This document shows, piece after piece, positions 42,713 through 52,833 of a stretch of DNA of 64,000 bases. The notes under the pieces were generated by a model that did no database searches, had not been told where the DNA came from, and was given only the letters and a program-made list of their open reading frames with translations. Origin of the DNA: Ancylobacter koreensis (GTDB lineage: Bacteria; Pseudomonadota; Alphaproteobacteria; Rhizobiales; Xanthobacteraceae); contig NZ_JALKCG010000001.1 in NCBI RefSeq assembly GCF_023016525.1, positions 372,001-436,000 on the forward strand, given 5' to 3'. Position numbers and translations under genes: made by a program. Each line of letters starts with the position of its first letter. The stretch's first letter is position 1.

Positions 42713-43444
42713 ATGCCGACAAGGCTCGACTGCTGCTGCGCCACCGCGCATGAAGGCGACTGCAACGAAGCGCGGGGCATCAACCGGCGCCTGTTCATGG
42801 CCACGGCGGTCGCGGCCGGAGTGGCCGGCCCGGCCGGATTCTCCCTTTCCTCCGCCCAGGCGGCCACCGGCCTGCCCGAGGGCAAGGCCGCATTCATGGA
42901 GGAGGCGACGCGCCTTGCCATCGAATCGGTCGAGAAGGGATGGGGCGGTCCCTTCGGCGCCGTGATCGTCAAGGACGGCGAGATCATCGGCCGAGGCCAG
43001 AACCGCGTGCTGCTCACCGGCATTCCCGTCTTCCACGCCGAGATCACCGCCATCATGGACGCCTCGGCCCGCCTCAACCCCAAGGCGCTCCTGGGCAGCG
43101 ACTATGGCGCCGGCACCATCCTGGAGATGATCCCCCGCGAGCCCGGCTCGCCCGACCCCGTGCCGGAGCGGGCACGCATGCTCAAGGGCTGCGAGATCTA
43201 CATCAACGGCGCCCCCTGCCCGATGTGCATGAGCGCGATCTACTGGTCCCGCATCGACCACGTCTATTTCGCCGCGAGCCTGAAGGACACCAGCGCCATC
43301 GGCTTCGACGACGCCTTCCAGTACGAGGACTTCGCCAAGCCGTGGGGCGAGCGGCGCATCGCCGTCACCGAGAATTTCGAACGCGAGACCGGGCTGAAGG
43401 CCTACAAGGCCTGGATGGACAAGAAGGACCGGCACCCCTACTGA
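42713..43444 (+). CDS. Predicted Tat-exported nucleoside (guanine/cytidine-type) deaminase
   Basis: This 243-residue protein has a zinc deaminase domain with His108-Ala-Glu110 (FHAEITAI) and PCPMC (Cys169 and Cys172). The order and spacing match guanine deaminase-like nucleoside deaminases that convert an amino-purine or cytosine to the oxo form. Unlike normal cytoplasmic members it has an N-terminal extension. This holds a Cys-rich stretch (Cys7, 8, 9 and 17), then a twin-arginine signal (GINRRLFMATAVAAGVAGPAG) ending SAQAA near residue 50. RBS AAGGGAGG precedes the ATG. The signal peptide implies a periplasmic location. Confidence 0.82.
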   Translation: MPTRLDCCCATAHEGDCNEARGINRRLFMATAVAAGVAGPAGFSLSSAQAATGLPEGKAAFMEEATRLAIESVEKGWGGPFGAVIVKDGEIIGRGQNRVLLTGIPVFHAEITAIMDASARLNPKALLGSDYGAGTILEMIPREPGSPDPVPERARMLKGCEIYINGAPCPMCMSAIYWSRIDHVYFAASLKDTSAIGFDDAFQYEDFAKPWGERRIAVTENFERETGLKAYKAWMDKKDRHPY

Positions 43445-43446
43445 GC

Positions 43447-43875
43447 CTAGTCCTCGGGGGCGCCCGGCCTGTCCCGGCGCAGCGCCTTGACGCCGGAACG
43501 CTTGGCCTTGCCCTCCAGCCGCCGCAGCTTCGAGCCCAGCGTCGGGCGCGTCGGGCGGCGGACCACCGGCACGATGGCGGCCTCCTGCACCATCTCGACG
43601 AGGCGGGCGAGCGCGTCGGCGCGGTTCTGTTCCTGCGTGCGGTAGCGCTGCGCCACCAGCACGATGACGCCTTCCTTGGTGAGGCGGCGCCCGGCGATGC
43701 GCTCCAGCCGTTCCTTCACCGCCTCGGGCAGGGTCTTTGAGCCGCGCACGTCGAAGCGAAGCTGCACCGCGCTCGACACCTTGTTGACGTTCTGCCCGCC
43801 GGGGCCGGAGGCGCGCACGAAGCTTTCGACGATCTCCTCCTCGTCGAGCCAGAGGCGCGGCGTGACCGGGATCAT
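43447..43875 (-). CDS. arfB: Alternative ribosome-rescue factor ArfB (peptidyl-tRNA hydrolase)
   Basis: This 142-residue protein has the GGQ motif at residues 26-28 (ASGPGGQNVNKVSSAV) and a basic C-terminal tail (LRRLEGKAKRSGVKALRRDRPG). The tail enters the empty mRNA channel of stalled ribosomes, as in YaeJ/ArfB. It releases peptide from non-stop ribosomes. It is convergent with the exported deaminase gene, two bases away. Confidence 0.93.
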   Translation of the reverse strand: MIPVTPRLWLDEEEIVESFVRASGPGGQNVNKVSSAVQLRFDVRGSKTLPEAVKERLERIAGRRLTKEGVIVLVAQRYRTQEQNRADALARLVEMVQEAAIVPVVRRPTRPTLGSKLRRLEGKAKRSGVKALRRDRPGAPED

Positions 43876-43899
43876 GGCCGGCCTGTCACACGGGCGCGG

Positions 43900-44385
43900 T
43901 CATGGCGGCGCCCCGCCGTCGATGGCGTCGAGCCGCTCGCGCACGCGGTCGAGTTCGACCAGCGTCGCCGAGATCTGCGCGCTGAGCTCCTTCGTCAGCC
44001 GCCGCGCCGCGTCGGGATAGCTCTCCAGCGTGCGCAGGAACACGTTGCGCGGCACGCGCAGCACCTCGGCGGCGGTGATGGCGGTAGCGGTCGCCGGGCG
44101 GCGCGTCTCGGTCAGCAGCGCCATCTCGCCGAGCAGCGTCGCCGGGCCGACCCGCGCCGCCTGGCCGGTCCGGCGGGCGAGCCGGGGATCCTCGCGCCCG
44201 ACCGCAAAGGCCCCGCTGCGCACGACATAGGCGCAATCGGCCACCTCGCCCTCGCGGAACAGGGTGTCACCCGAGCCGAGGTGGAAATGCTCCACGCTGA
44301 TCGCGATGACGCGCAGCGCCTCACGGCCGATCAGGGCCAGAGTCGGTACACGTTCCAGGAAGGCGATATCGTCCTCGATGGACAT
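43900..44385 (-). CDS. Cyclic nucleotide-binding domain protein (Crp-like sensor without HTH)
   Basis: This 161-residue protein consists of one CNB beta-roll (GSGDTLFREGEVADCAYVVRSGAFAVG, then ATLLGEMALLTETRRPATATAI) and a C-terminal coiled-coil-like helix. There is no DNA-binding domain. The PBC motif GEMALLTETRRPA retains the Arg that contacts cyclic-nucleotide phosphate. It would act as a stand-alone sensor or a partner subunit; the partner is unknown. It lies 42 bases downstream of the response regulator on the same strand. Confidence 0.8.
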   Translation of the reverse strand: MSIEDDIAFLERVPTLALIGREALRVIAISVEHFHLGSGDTLFREGEVADCAYVVRSGAFAVGREDPRLARRTGQAARVGPATLLGEMALLTETRRPATATAITAAEVLRVPRNVFLRTLESYPDAARRLTKELSAQISATLVELDRVRERLDAIDGGAPP

Positions 44386-44427
44386 TCGGCAGGCGAAACT
44401 CCACGGCGGGACGAATCATCGCCCCGC

Positions 44428-45114
44428 TCAGGGCAGCAATTTGTAGCCTCCGGCCTCCGTGGCAAGGAGGTTGGGATGCGAAGGGTCTTTCTCGATCTTC
44501 TGACGCAGGCGATAAATATGCGTCTCAAGCGTATGCGTCGTCACGCCCGAATTGTAGCCCCACACTTCCTGCAGAAGTATTTCCCGCGCGACCGGCTTCT
44601 TGCCAGCGCGATACAGGTAACGAAGTATGGCCGTCTCCTTCTCGGTGAGGCGTATCTTCGAGTTGCGCTCCGTCACCAGCAGCTTGGCGCCGGGGCGGAA
44701 CGTGTAGGGCCCGATGGTGAACACCGCGTCCTCGCTCGCCTCGTGCGAGCGCAGCTGGGCGCGGATGCGCGCCAGCAGCACCGCGAAGCGGAAGGGCTTG
44801 GCCACATAATCGTTGGCGCCCGCCTCCAGCCCCATGATGGTGTCGCTGTCGGTGTCGTGGCCGGTCAGCATGATGACGGGGGCCTTGAAGCCGCCCTGCC
44901 GCATCACCCGCACCGCCTCGCGCCCGTCCCTGTCGGGCAGGCCGACATCCATCAGAACGAGGTCGACGCGCTGGCCGTCCACCGCCTGGATGGCGGCCTG
45001 CGCGGAATCGGCGGCCACCACCTCGAACTCGTCGTAGAGCGAGAGCTGCTCGACCAGCGCGTCGCGCAGGTCCTTGTCGTCGTCGACCACCAAAACCCGC
45101 TGAGCGTTCGCCAT
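44428..45114 (-). CDS. OmpR/PhoB family response regulator
   Basis: This 228-residue protein has a receiver domain with the acidic pocket DDD near residues 11-13, the phospho-acceptor Asp56 in VLMDVGLPD, a switch Thr in MLTGHD and Lys in YVAKPF. A winged-helix DNA-binding domain follows (RLTEKETAILRYLYRAGKKPVAREILLQEVWGYN, then THTLETHIYRLRQKIE). No histidine kinase gene is adjacent. The sequence resembles orphan cell-envelope regulators of alphaproteobacteria such as CenR, but assignment is not secure. Confidence 0.9.
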   Translation of the reverse strand: MANAQRVLVVDDDKDLRDALVEQLSLYDEFEVVAADSAQAAIQAVDGQRVDLVLMDVGLPDRDGREAVRVMRQGGFKAPVIMLTGHDTDSDTIMGLEAGANDYVAKPFRFAVLLARIRAQLRSHEASEDAVFTIGPYTFRPGAKLLVTERNSKIRLTEKETAILRYLYRAGKKPVAREILLQEVWGYNSGVTTHTLETHIYRLRQKIEKDPSHPNLLATEAGGYKLLP

Positions 45115-45281
45115 GTCGCCTTCCCGAATTACACTTCCGCCGATGCGCGGTCGCGAGGCACGTGATCCGTGATCCGCCCCGCGTCCACTCTCGCGCGGCG
45201 TTGGATGGAACTGCCGCGTGTCCCGGAGTAGGCAGGCGGGGCGCGTTCGGCAAGAGTCGGCGGAGCCGGGCGAAGAGATAG

Positions 45282-45893
45282 GTGCCGGTTCGTGACGTGA
45301 TCGTGAATGGAAATCGCGTGAAGAAGAAGCCCTTTCCCGCCGGAGGCCGTGCGAAATCCCCCGGCCCGCGCGCGATGGCGGGCCGGCTGCGGGTGATCGC
45401 CCGCACCGGCGACCGCCGGCGCGGCTGGCTGATTCTGGACGGGCGCGCCATGCCGGTGGCGCTGGGACGCGGCGGAATCCGGGCCGACAAGCGCGAGGGC
45501 GACGGCGCCACGCCGCGCGGCATCTGGCATCCGCGCGAATTGCGCTACCGCGCCGACCACGGCCTGCGCCCGGCCACCCATCTGCCCGTGCGGCGCACGC
45601 GGCGCGAGGACGGCTGGTGCGACGACCCCGCCGACGGACGTTACAACCGCCCGGTGCGCCTGCCCTTCCGGGCCTCGCATGAGGAAATGTGGCGCGCGGA
45701 CGCGCTCTACGACCTCGTCGTCGTGCTCGACCATAATGAGCGGCCCCGGCAGGCGAAGCGCGGCTCAGCCGTGTTCCTGCACCTCGCGCGCCCCGGCTTC
45801 GAGCCGACCGCCGGCTGCGTCGCCTTCCGCCGCGCCGACCTGCGCCGCCTGCTCGCGCGCCTCGGGCCGCGCACGCGGATCGAGATCGTCTAG
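45282..45893 (+). CDS. L,D-transpeptidase family protein (YkuD domain)
   Basis: The protein is up to 203 residues. The YkuD catalytic motif is His167 followed by Cys179 in HLARPGFEPTAGCVAF. These enzymes form 3-3 peptidoglycan cross-links or attach lipoproteins. The DKREGDGATPRGIWHPRELRYR segment is characteristic of the subgroup. No signal peptide is visible with any start. GTG 45282 is listed, but GTG 45303 and ATG 45375 are in frame, and the domain itself only begins near residue 33, so the true start is uncertain. Confidence 0.85.
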   Translation: MPVRDVIVNGNRVKKKPFPAGGRAKSPGPRAMAGRLRVIARTGDRRRGWLILDGRAMPVALGRGGIRADKREGDGATPRGIWHPRELRYRADHGLRPATHLPVRRTRREDGWCDDPADGRYNRPVRLPFRASHEEMWRADALYDLVVVLDHNERPRQAKRGSAVFLHLARPGFEPTAGCVAFRRADLRRLLARLGPRTRIEIV

Positions 45894-45899
45894 GAAGGC

Positions 45900-46586
45900 T
45901 CAGCGCCCGCCGAAGATGGCGCTGCCGACCCTGACAAAGGTGGCACCGAGCGCGATGGCGGTCTCGTAGTCGCCACTCATGCCCATGGAGAGCACGTCGA
46001 GCCCGTTGCGACGGGCGATCTTGGCCAGCAGGGCGAAATGTGGCGCCGCCGGTTCGTCAGCGGGCGGGATGCACATCAGGCCTTCTATGACGAGCTTGTG
46101 CTCCTCGCGGCAGGTCGCGATGAAAGCGTCGGCCTCCTGCGGCACGACGCCGGCCTTCTGCGGTTCCTCGCCGGTGTTGACCTGCACGAGAAGGCGCGGC
46201 GGCCGGCGGGCGGGATCTCGCGCCAGCTCCTTCGCCAGCGCGGCGGCGAGCGAGGGCCGGTCCACCGTGTGGATGACGTCGAACAGCTCCAGCGCCTCGC
46301 GCAGCTTGTTGGTCTGCAGCGGGCCGATGAGATGCAGTTCGATATCGGGGAAGCGCTCCCGCAATGCCGGCCATTTGGCCTTCGATTCCTGCACCCGGTT
46401 CTCGCCGAACAGACGCTGCCCGGCCTCGATCGCCGGCAGGATGCTCTCCGGTCCGAAGGTCTTCGACACCGCGACGAGCTTTACCGAGGCGGGGTCGCGC
46501 CCGGCGTCGGCACAGGCCCGAGCAAGGTTGGCGCGCACCTGCGCGAGATGAGCGACCGTTCCGGCAAGAGGCTCCGAGAGTGTCAT
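45900..46586 (-). CDS. YggS/PROSC family pyridoxal-phosphate homeostasis protein
   Basis: This 228-residue TIM-barrel protein has PLP-binding Lys42 in LVAVSKTFGPE. The motif block HLIGPLQTNKLREAL and the C-terminal LSMGMSGDYETAIALGATFVRVGSAIFG bind the PLP phosphate. It has no known catalysis and buffers PLP and supplies it to enzymes. The frame is open 24 codons further upstream; the ATG at 46584-46586 gives the family-like start MTLSEPLAGTVAHLAQVRANL. It is divergent from the diguanylate cyclase gene. Confidence 0.92.
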   Translation of the reverse strand: MTLSEPLAGTVAHLAQVRANLARACADAGRDPASVKLVAVSKTFGPESILPAIEAGQRLFGENRVQESKAKWPALRERFPDIELHLIGPLQTNKLREALELFDVIHTVDRPSLAAALAKELARDPARRPPRLLVQVNTGEEPQKAGVVPQEADAFIATCREEHKLVIEGLMCIPPADEPAAPHFALLAKIARRNGLDVLSMGMSGDYETAIALGATFVRVGSAIFGGR

Positions 46587-46749
46587 CGACGACCATTCCA
46601 TTCCGGCATGCAACGGCATCAAGGACCAACCTTGGCTTGCACGCAGCTTGCAGCCCACTCCGATTTGAGCGTCCGCCGCCGCTCATTTCCTTGCGGCAGC
46701 CTTCGCCTTATGGCTAGTTGATGATCGAATACGACATTAGAGCTCCGTC

Positions 46750-48537
46750 GTGAACGACATCGTTGCCGGTGAGGGGCAGCCTGCGGCGCCACCCCCTCGA
46801 AATCCAAAGTTACAGACGGTCAGTCTGCGTGTCCGCCTTCTCGCCATCGCGACGCTGGCCATGGCGTTGCTGATTTCCGAGCGCACCATCAGCCTGGTTC
46901 ATCTGCACTACGACAACATAGAAGCCGCCCGCGACCGGGTCATGCAGATGCTCGAGACGAGCGTCCAGCACTATGTGGCGACGATCGAAAACGCGCAGTC
47001 GGTCATGCAGACGCTCGTCATCGCGGATTCCATCGTCAACGATGTGCTCGTGACGGCCGATGCGCGCGCCACAGAGAACGGCTCCGACCCGAGGGAGGCC
47101 GATCCCTCGCTTACCCCCGCCCTGCCGGGCGGATGCCGCGGCTTCGGGCGGGTGACGGAGAGCATACCGGCGATCGATTCGCTGGCCATCGTCGCCCGCA
47201 ACGGCGTCATCATCTGCGGCACGACACCGGGCAGCGCGGGTCTCGACCTCTCCAGCCGCGATTATTTCCGGATCGCCCTGCGCGGGCTACCCTCGGTGGA
47301 GCCGGTCCAGCGCAGCTTTGTCACCGACAGGCCGACCCTCTACGCCGCCCTCCCGATCACCTCGCCCGACGACACGGGCATATCGGGCGTCCTCGTCGCC
47401 CGGCTGGGCTCGGACGCGCTGTTCCCTGCGAGCGTCTTCGCCGAGCTCGGCACGGGGACGCAGGCGATCGTCGTCAGCCCGCAGGGCACCGTGGTACAAT
47501 CCTATCCCGATGGGCTTTACGGGCTCGGGCTCGATCTCAGCAGCGCCACGCCGGTGGCGCGCGCGCTCTCGCGCACGCGCGGAACCGTGCTCGCGCCCGG
47601 CCCGGACGGCGTTCAGCGCATCTATGCCTATGCCCGTCTGCCCGGCACCAACATGCATCTGCTGATCGGACTTGATCAGACCCTCGTCCTAGGTCCGGTG
47701 GAACGCGCAACCTGGAGCGCCGGCCTGACCATGCTGGCCGCGAGCCTCATCATCCTGCTCGGCCTCGGCCTCGTCGGCGAACGGCTGATCGTGCGGCCGA
47801 TCCAGTCGCTGTCCGAACGGCTGGTGCGTTTCGGGCGCGGGGAGACCGAGGAGCCCCCGGTGGGCCATTCGCTCATCGTCGAGCTCCAGCCGCTGGTGGC
47901 CGCTTTCGAGCATATGGCGCGCGAACTCACCCGGCGCGAGGCGGCGCTGCGCTACGCCAACCGCCGGCTGAACTCGCTCGCCAGTCTCGATCCGCTCACC
48001 GGCATACCCAACCGTCGCAGCTTCGACGCCGCGCTGTCGCTGCAATGGAACTCGAACGAGCGGCTGGCCATGCTGATGGTCGACATCGACCGCTTCAAGG
48101 CCTTCAACGACCTCTATGGCCATCAGGAGGGCGACCGCTGCCTGCGCCTCGTCGCCCAGGCCTTGAGCTCGACCGTGCGCGGCTCCGACATGGTGGCGCG
48201 GCTCGGCGGCGAGGAATTCGCCGTGCTGATGCCCGGCGCTACCCTGCGGGCGGCCGTCGACGTCGCCGAGCGGCTGCGGCAGGCGGTGGAGGGCCTCGCC
48301 GTGACGCACCGTGACGGGATGGCGGGCGTCGTCACTGTCAGCATAGGCGCCGCCACCGGCGAGCCAGGTGGCGCGCGTGCCGCCGCCGACCTGGTGGCCG
48401 CGGCCGACGACGCGCTCTACGCCGCCAAGCGCGCCGGCCGCAACACGGTGCGTCCGCTGTGCCCGCCCGCCGCCCTCATTGCCGACGCGGCCGAGCGAAC
48501 GGCCGGCGCGCCTCGCCGCAGTGCAGCGGAAGGTTGA
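46750..48537 (+). CDS. Membrane diguanylate cyclase with periplasmic sensor and HAMP
   Basis: This 595-residue inner-membrane protein makes cyclic di-GMP. A first helix lies at about residues 29-45. A Cache-like periplasmic sensor spans about 50-300 (IDSLAIVARNGVIICGT; LDLSSRDYFRIALRG). A second helix lies near 317-340, followed by a HAMP segment. The GGDEF domain is catalytic, with GGEEF at 486-490, and an RXXD inhibitory site (Arg477-Asp480) suggests product feedback. There is no EAL domain. The start codon is GTG with no strong ribosome site. It precedes leuS by 87 bases. Confidence 0.92.
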   Translation: MNDIVAGEGQPAAPPPRNPKLQTVSLRVRLLAIATLAMALLISERTISLVHLHYDNIEAARDRVMQMLETSVQHYVATIENAQSVMQTLVIADSIVNDVLVTADARATENGSDPREADPSLTPALPGGCRGFGRVTESIPAIDSLAIVARNGVIICGTTPGSAGLDLSSRDYFRIALRGLPSVEPVQRSFVTDRPTLYAALPITSPDDTGISGVLVARLGSDALFPASVFAELGTGTQAIVVSPQGTVVQSYPDGLYGLGLDLSSATPVARALSRTRGTVLAPGPDGVQRIYAYARLPGTNMHLLIGLDQTLVLGPVERATWSAGLTMLAASLIILLGLGLVGERLIVRPIQSLSERLVRFGRGETEEPPVGHSLIVELQPLVAAFEHMARELTRREAALRYANRRLNSLASLDPLTGIPNRRSFDAALSLQWNSNERLAMLMVDIDRFKAFNDLYGHQEGDRCLRLVAQALSSTVRGSDMVARLGGEEFAVLMPGATLRAAVDVAERLRQAVEGLAVTHRDGMAGVVTVSIGAATGEPGGARAAADLVAAADDALYAAKRAGRNTVRPLCPPAALIADAAERTAGAPRRSAAEG

Positions 48538-48624
48538 CCGGACGCGCGACTTGGTGCCTAGTCCCGCGCCATCAATCCTTTCGCGGCCTCGCTTTCGACG
48601 TCCGCCTATCCAAGAAGCCTGTCC

Positions 48625-51234
48625 ATGAGTACCGAGCGCTACAACGCCCGCGAGGCCGAGCCCCGCTGGCAGAAGATCTGGGACGAGCGCGGCATCTACC
48701 GCACGCGCAACGACGACACGCGTCCCAAATACTATGTGCTCGAGATGTTTCCCTACCCGTCCGGGCGCATCCACATCGGTCATGGCCGCAATTACGTGAT
48801 GGGCGACGTAGTGGCGCGCTTCAAGCGGATGAAGGGCTTCAACGTCCTGCACCCGATGGGCTGGGACGCCTTCGGCCTGCCCGCCGAGAACGCCGCCATC
48901 GAGCGCAGGACGCATCCCGGCAAGTGGACCTACGAGAACATCGCCACCATGCGCGAGCAGCTCAAGCTGCTCGGCCTGTCGCTGGACTGGTCGCGCGAGA
49001 TCGCCACCTGCGACCCCGATTATTACGGCGAGCAGCAGCGCATCTTCCTCGACTTCCTCAAGGGTGGCTTCGTCTACCGCCGCGAGAGCGAGGTGAACTG
49101 GGACCCGGTCGACAACACGGTGCTCGCCAATGAGCAGGTGATCGACGGGCGCGGCTGGCGCTCCGGCGCGCTGGTCGAACGGCGCAAGCTGGCGCAATGG
49201 TTCTTCCGCATCTCCGACGCCTCCGAAGAGCTGCTCGCCGGGCTCGACACGCTGGAGCGCTGGCCCGACAAGGTGCGCCTCATGCAGCGCAACTGGATCG
49301 GCCGCTCCGAAGGGCTGCATGTGCGCTTCACGCTGGCCGATGCGCCCGCGACGCTGCCGAGCGAGATCAAGGTCTACACCACCCGGCCGGACACGCTGTT
49401 CGGCGCCTCCTTCCTCGCCCTGTCGGCCGGACACCCGCTGACCGAGGCGCTCGCGGCTTCTAACCCGGCGCTCGCCGCCTTCGTCGAGGAATGCCGGCGC
49501 GGCGGCACCTCCACCGCCGAGATCGAGACGCAGGAGAAGATGGGCTTCGACACCGGGCTCAAGGTGCGCCACCCGCTCGGCGGGGCGGACCTGCCGGTCT
49601 ACGTCGCCAATTTCGTGCTGATGGAATACGGCACCGGCGCCATCTTCGGCTGCCCGGCGCACGACCAGCGCGACCATGACTTCGCCAGCAAATACGGCCT
49701 TCCGATCACCCCGGTGGTGCTGCCGCCCGATGTCGATCCGGCCGCCTTCTCGGTTGCCGACGCGCCCTATGACGGCGACGGCGTGCTGTTCAACTCGCGC
49801 TTCCTCGACGGGCTCACGGTACCTGCCGCCAAGGAGAAGGTGGCGCTGACGCTGGAGAACCAGATCCTCGGCAATGCGCCGGTCGGCGAGCGGGCGGTGA
49901 ATTACCGCCTGCGCGACTGGGGCATCTCCCGCCAGCGCTACTGGGGCTGCCCGATTCCAGTCATCCATTGCGACGGCTGCGGCCCGGTGCCGGTGCCGGA
50001 GGACCAACTCCCCGTGCGGCTGCCGGAGGACGTGACCTTCGACCAGCCCGGCAACCCGCTCGACCGCCATCCCACCTGGAAGCATGTCGACTGCCCGAAA
50101 TGCGGGGCGCCCGCCCGGCGCGAGACGGATACCATGGACACCTTCGTGGATTCCTCCTGGTACTTCGCCCGCTTCGCCTCCGAGCCCGGCACCGCGCCGC
50201 TGCAGAAGACCGCCGCCGACCAGTGGCTGGCTGTCGACCAGTATATCGGCGGCATCGAGCACGCGATCCTGCACCTGCTCTATTCGCGCTTCTTCGTCCG
50301 CACGCTGAAGAAGCTCGGCCGCGTCTCGGTCGCCGAGCCCTTCGCCGGCCTGTTCACGCAGGGCATGATCGTCCACGAGACCTACAAGGACACGGAAGGC
50401 CGCTGGCTGTTCCCCGAGGAGGTCGAGCGCGACGGCGAGGGCCGCCCGGTCAAGGTCGGAACCGGCGAACCGGTGACCATCGGCGCGCCCGAGAAGATGT
50501 CGAAGTCCAAGAAGAACGTGGTGCCGCCGGAGATCGTCGCCGACACCTACGGCGTCGACTGCGCGCGCTGGTTCATGCTCGCTGACACCCCGCCCGAGCG
50601 CGACAGCGAGTGGACCAGCGCCGGCATCGAGGGCGCCTGGCGCTTCGTGCAGCGCATCTGGCGCCTCGTCGGCGAGACGGTCGCGCTGGCGCCGGAAACG
50701 GTGGCGCGCCCCGCTGATTTCGGACCCGAATCGACGGCTCTGCGCCGCGCCGCGCACCGCCTCGCCGCACAGGTGGAGGAGGATGTCGAGCGCCTGCGCT
50801 TCAATGTCGCCGTCGCCCGCGTGCACGCCTTCGCCAATGTGTTCGGCGACGCGCTGGTCGCCGCCCGAAAGGGCGAGGTGACACCCGATATCGCCTTCGC
50901 GCTGCGCGAGGCCGCGATTTTCCTCGTCGGGGTCGTGGCGCCCATGGTGCCGCATCTGGCGGAGGAATGCTGGACCGTGCTGGGCGGCGAGGGCCTTGTC
51001 GCCGAGGCACGTTGGCCCTCCGTCGAGCCGGATCTGCTCGCCGACGACACCGTTACGCTGCCGATTCAGATCAACGGCAAGCGGCGCGGCGAAATCGTGG
51101 TCCCGAAGGAAGCCAGCCCCGCCGAAGTCGAGAAGGCCGTGCTCGAACTCGAACTTGTGGCGCAGGCACTCGACGGACGCGCTCCAAAGCGTATCATCGT
51201 GGTGCCGCAGAGGATTGTGAATGTCGTCGCCTGA
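48625..51234 (+). CDS. leuS: Leucyl-tRNA synthetase
   Basis: This 869-residue class I synthetase charges tRNA-Leu. The HIGH motif ([13 protein letters not shown]) is near residue 50 and KMSKS (EKMSKSKKN) near 623. A large CP1 editing domain lies between them, with a zinc-like [16 protein letters not shown] insertion and [24 protein letters not shown]. Length is typical. The 3' end overlaps the lptE start by 14 bases, and holA follows: the conserved alphaproteobacterial leuS-lptE-holA block. Confidence 0.98.
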   Translation: MSTERYNAREAEPRWQKIWDERGIYRTRNDDTRPKYYVLEMFPYPSGRIHIGHGRNYVMGDVVARFKRMKGFNVLHPMGWDAFGLPAENAAIERRTHPGKWTYENIATMREQLKLLGLSLDWSREIATCDPDYYGEQQRIFLDFLKGGFVYRRESEVNWDPVDNTVLANEQVIDGRGWRSGALVERRKLAQWFFRISDASEELLAGLDTLERWPDKVRLMQRNWIGRSEGLHVRFTLADAPATLPSEIKVYTTRPDTLFGASFLALSAGHPLTEALAASNPALAAFVEECRRGGTSTAEIETQEKMGFDTGLKVRHPLGGADLPVYVANFVLMEYGTGAIFGCPAHDQRDHDFASKYGLPITPVVLPPDVDPAAFSVADAPYDGDGVLFNSRFLDGLTVPAAKEKVALTLENQILGNAPVGERAVNYRLRDWGISRQRYWGCPIPVIHCDGCGPVPVPEDQLPVRLPEDVTFDQPGNPLDRHPTWKHVDCPKCGAPARRETDTMDTFVDSSWYFARFASEPGTAPLQKTAADQWLAVDQYIGGIEHAILHLLYSRFFVRTLKKLGRVSVAEPFAGLFTQGMIVHETYKDTEGRWLFPEEVERDGEGRPVKVGTGEPVTIGAPEKMSKSKKNVVPPEIVADTYGVDCARWFMLADTPPERDSEWTSAGIEGAWRFVQRIWRLVGETVALAPETVARPADFGPESTALRRAAHRLAAQVEEDVERLRFNVAVARVHAFANVFGDALVAARKGEVTPDIAFALREAAIFLVGVVAPMVPHLAEECWTVLGGEGLVAEARWPSVEPDLLADDTVTLPIQINGKRRGEIVVPKEASPAEVEKAVLELELVAQALDGRAPKRIIVVPQRIVNVVA

Positions 51235-51787
51235 CCGGATGAACCCGATGCACTCCCGCCGCCGCCTTCTCGGCCTCGCCTGCGCGGGGATGCTCGCCAT
51301 CTCCACCGCCGGCTGCTTCCAGCCCATGTATGCGGAGACCACGCCGGGCGCGGGCCCGGTGCTGGATCAGCAGTTCAAGGACATGGAGATCGCCTTTGCC
51401 GAGGGACGCGTCGGCAACGAGGTCCGCAACGACCTGATCTTCGCCCTTACCGGCGGCTCCGGCAATCCGGTCGGCGCACCCTACCGGCTGCTGCTCAACG
51501 TCTCCAGCACCACCAGCGAAGCTGCGGTGGTGAGCCCGCTCACCGGCCTGCCGGAAGTCGAGCTCGTCACCGTCGATGTCGGCTGGCGGCTCTACGACGT
51601 CGGCAATCTCAAGACGCCGGTGGCGAGCGGCAAGGCGGTCGGCAAGGCCTCGCTCGACAGCGGCTATCAGCGCTTCGCCCGCGCCCGCGCCATTCGCGAT
51701 GCGGAGAACCGCTCCTCCGGCGTGGTCGCCGAGCAGATCCGCACCCAGCTCGCCTCCTATTTCCTGACCCGCGCGCCGAAGAGCTGA
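51221..51787 (+). CDS. lptE: LPS assembly lipoprotein LptE
   Basis: This 188-residue outer-membrane lipoprotein has its lipobox ending at Cys32 (MLAISTAGC), preceded by an Arg-rich n-region. FQPMYAE and [24 protein letters not shown] are typical of the alphaproteobacterial LptE fold, which plugs LptD. ATG 51221 overlaps leuS by 14 bases; ATG 51239 is an alternative. It is followed nine bases later by holA. Confidence 0.9.
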   Translation: MSSPDRMNPMHSRRRLLGLACAGMLAISTAGCFQPMYAETTPGAGPVLDQQFKDMEIAFAEGRVGNEVRNDLIFALTGGSGNPVGAPYRLLLNVSSTTSEAAVVSPLTGLPEVELVTVDVGWRLYDVGNLKTPVASGKAVGKASLDSGYQRFARARAIRDAENRSSGVVAEQIRTQLASYFLTRAPKS

Positions 51788-51795
51788 TCCGCGCC

Positions 51796-52821
51796 ATGGT
51801 CGCGGTCCGGCCCGGCGACGTCGAGGCGACGCTCTCCCGCATCGACCCGCTGCGTCCGTTGCTGCTGCTGTTCGGCCCGGACAGCGGACTGGCGCGCGAG
51901 CGCGCCCGCGCCTATCTCGCGCGCGCCGCGCAAGGATCCGACGACCCGTTCGGCATCGTGCGGCTCGACGGCGACGAGATCGCCGGCGACCCCGGCCGCC
52001 TCGTCGACGAAGCCGCCACCCTGGCGCTGTTCGGCGGCCGGCGCGTCGTCTCGCTCCGGGTCGGCTCGCGCAATGTCGCCCCGGCGGTGGAGGCGCTGCT
52101 CGCCGCCCCGCCCTCCGGCGCCGTGGTGGTGATCGAGGCCGGCGACCTCAAGCGCGGACAGGGTCTGCGCGCCCTGTGCGAGAATTCGCCCCATGCGCTC
52201 GCCATCGCCTGCTACGCCGACACCGACCGCGACCTGACCCGGCTGATCGACACCATGACGGCGGAGGCCGGCATCGCCATCGACCGCGACGCGCGGGCCG
52301 AGCTGATGGGGCTGCTCGGCAGCGACCGCATGGCCTCGCGCGGCGAGATCGGCAAGCTGCTGCTCTATGCCGCCGGCGAGCCGCGCGTGACGCTGGAGCA
52401 CGTACGCGCCATCGTCGGCGACGCCTCCAGCCTCGCTTTGGACGAGATCGCCGATGGCGCCTTCGCCGGCCAGCCGGAGGAGACGGCCGGCGCCTTCGCG
52501 AAAGCCACCGGGGAAGGCATGCGCGCCGACATTATCCTCGGCTCGGTGTGCCGGGCGGCGCAGACGCTGCACGTCATGCGGCTCGGCATCGAGGCCGGTG
52601 GAAGTGTCGAGCGGGCGATAGAAGGCACCCGCCCGGCGATCCATTTCCGGCGCAAGCCTTTGATTGAAAAAGCACTTCGGGGTTGGACGGCGGCCCGGCT
52701 GGAAACCGCCCTGCTGGCGCTCGACGACGCTCTGCTCGCCGCACGTCGCAACGCGACGCTGGGGCCGGCCATCGCCGAGCGGGCACTGCTGCAGGTCGCC
52801 GGGCAGGCGCGGCGCGGCTGA
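51796..52821 (+). CDS. holA: DNA polymerase III subunit delta
   Basis: This 341-residue clamp-loader subunit opens the sliding clamp. Its AAA-like N-terminal domain (LLLLFGPDSGLARERARAYLARA) lacks a functional Walker A, as is normal for delta. The C-terminal collar domain has ETALLALDDALLAARRNATLGPAIAERALLQVA. It is the last gene of the leuS-lptE-holA unit and converges on parB, 12 bases away. Confidence 0.94.
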   Translation: MVAVRPGDVEATLSRIDPLRPLLLLFGPDSGLARERARAYLARAAQGSDDPFGIVRLDGDEIAGDPGRLVDEAATLALFGGRRVVSLRVGSRNVAPAVEALLAAPPSGAVVVIEAGDLKRGQGLRALCENSPHALAIACYADTDRDLTRLIDTMTAEAGIAIDRDARAELMGLLGSDRMASRGEIGKLLLYAAGEPRVTLEHVRAIVGDASSLALDEIADGAFAGQPEETAGAFAKATGEGMRADIILGSVCRAAQTLHVMRLGIEAGGSVERAIEGTRPAIHFRRKPLIEKALRGWTAARLETALLALDDALLAARRNATLGPAIAERALLQVAGQARRG

Positions 52822-52833
52822 AACCCGAAAGCT

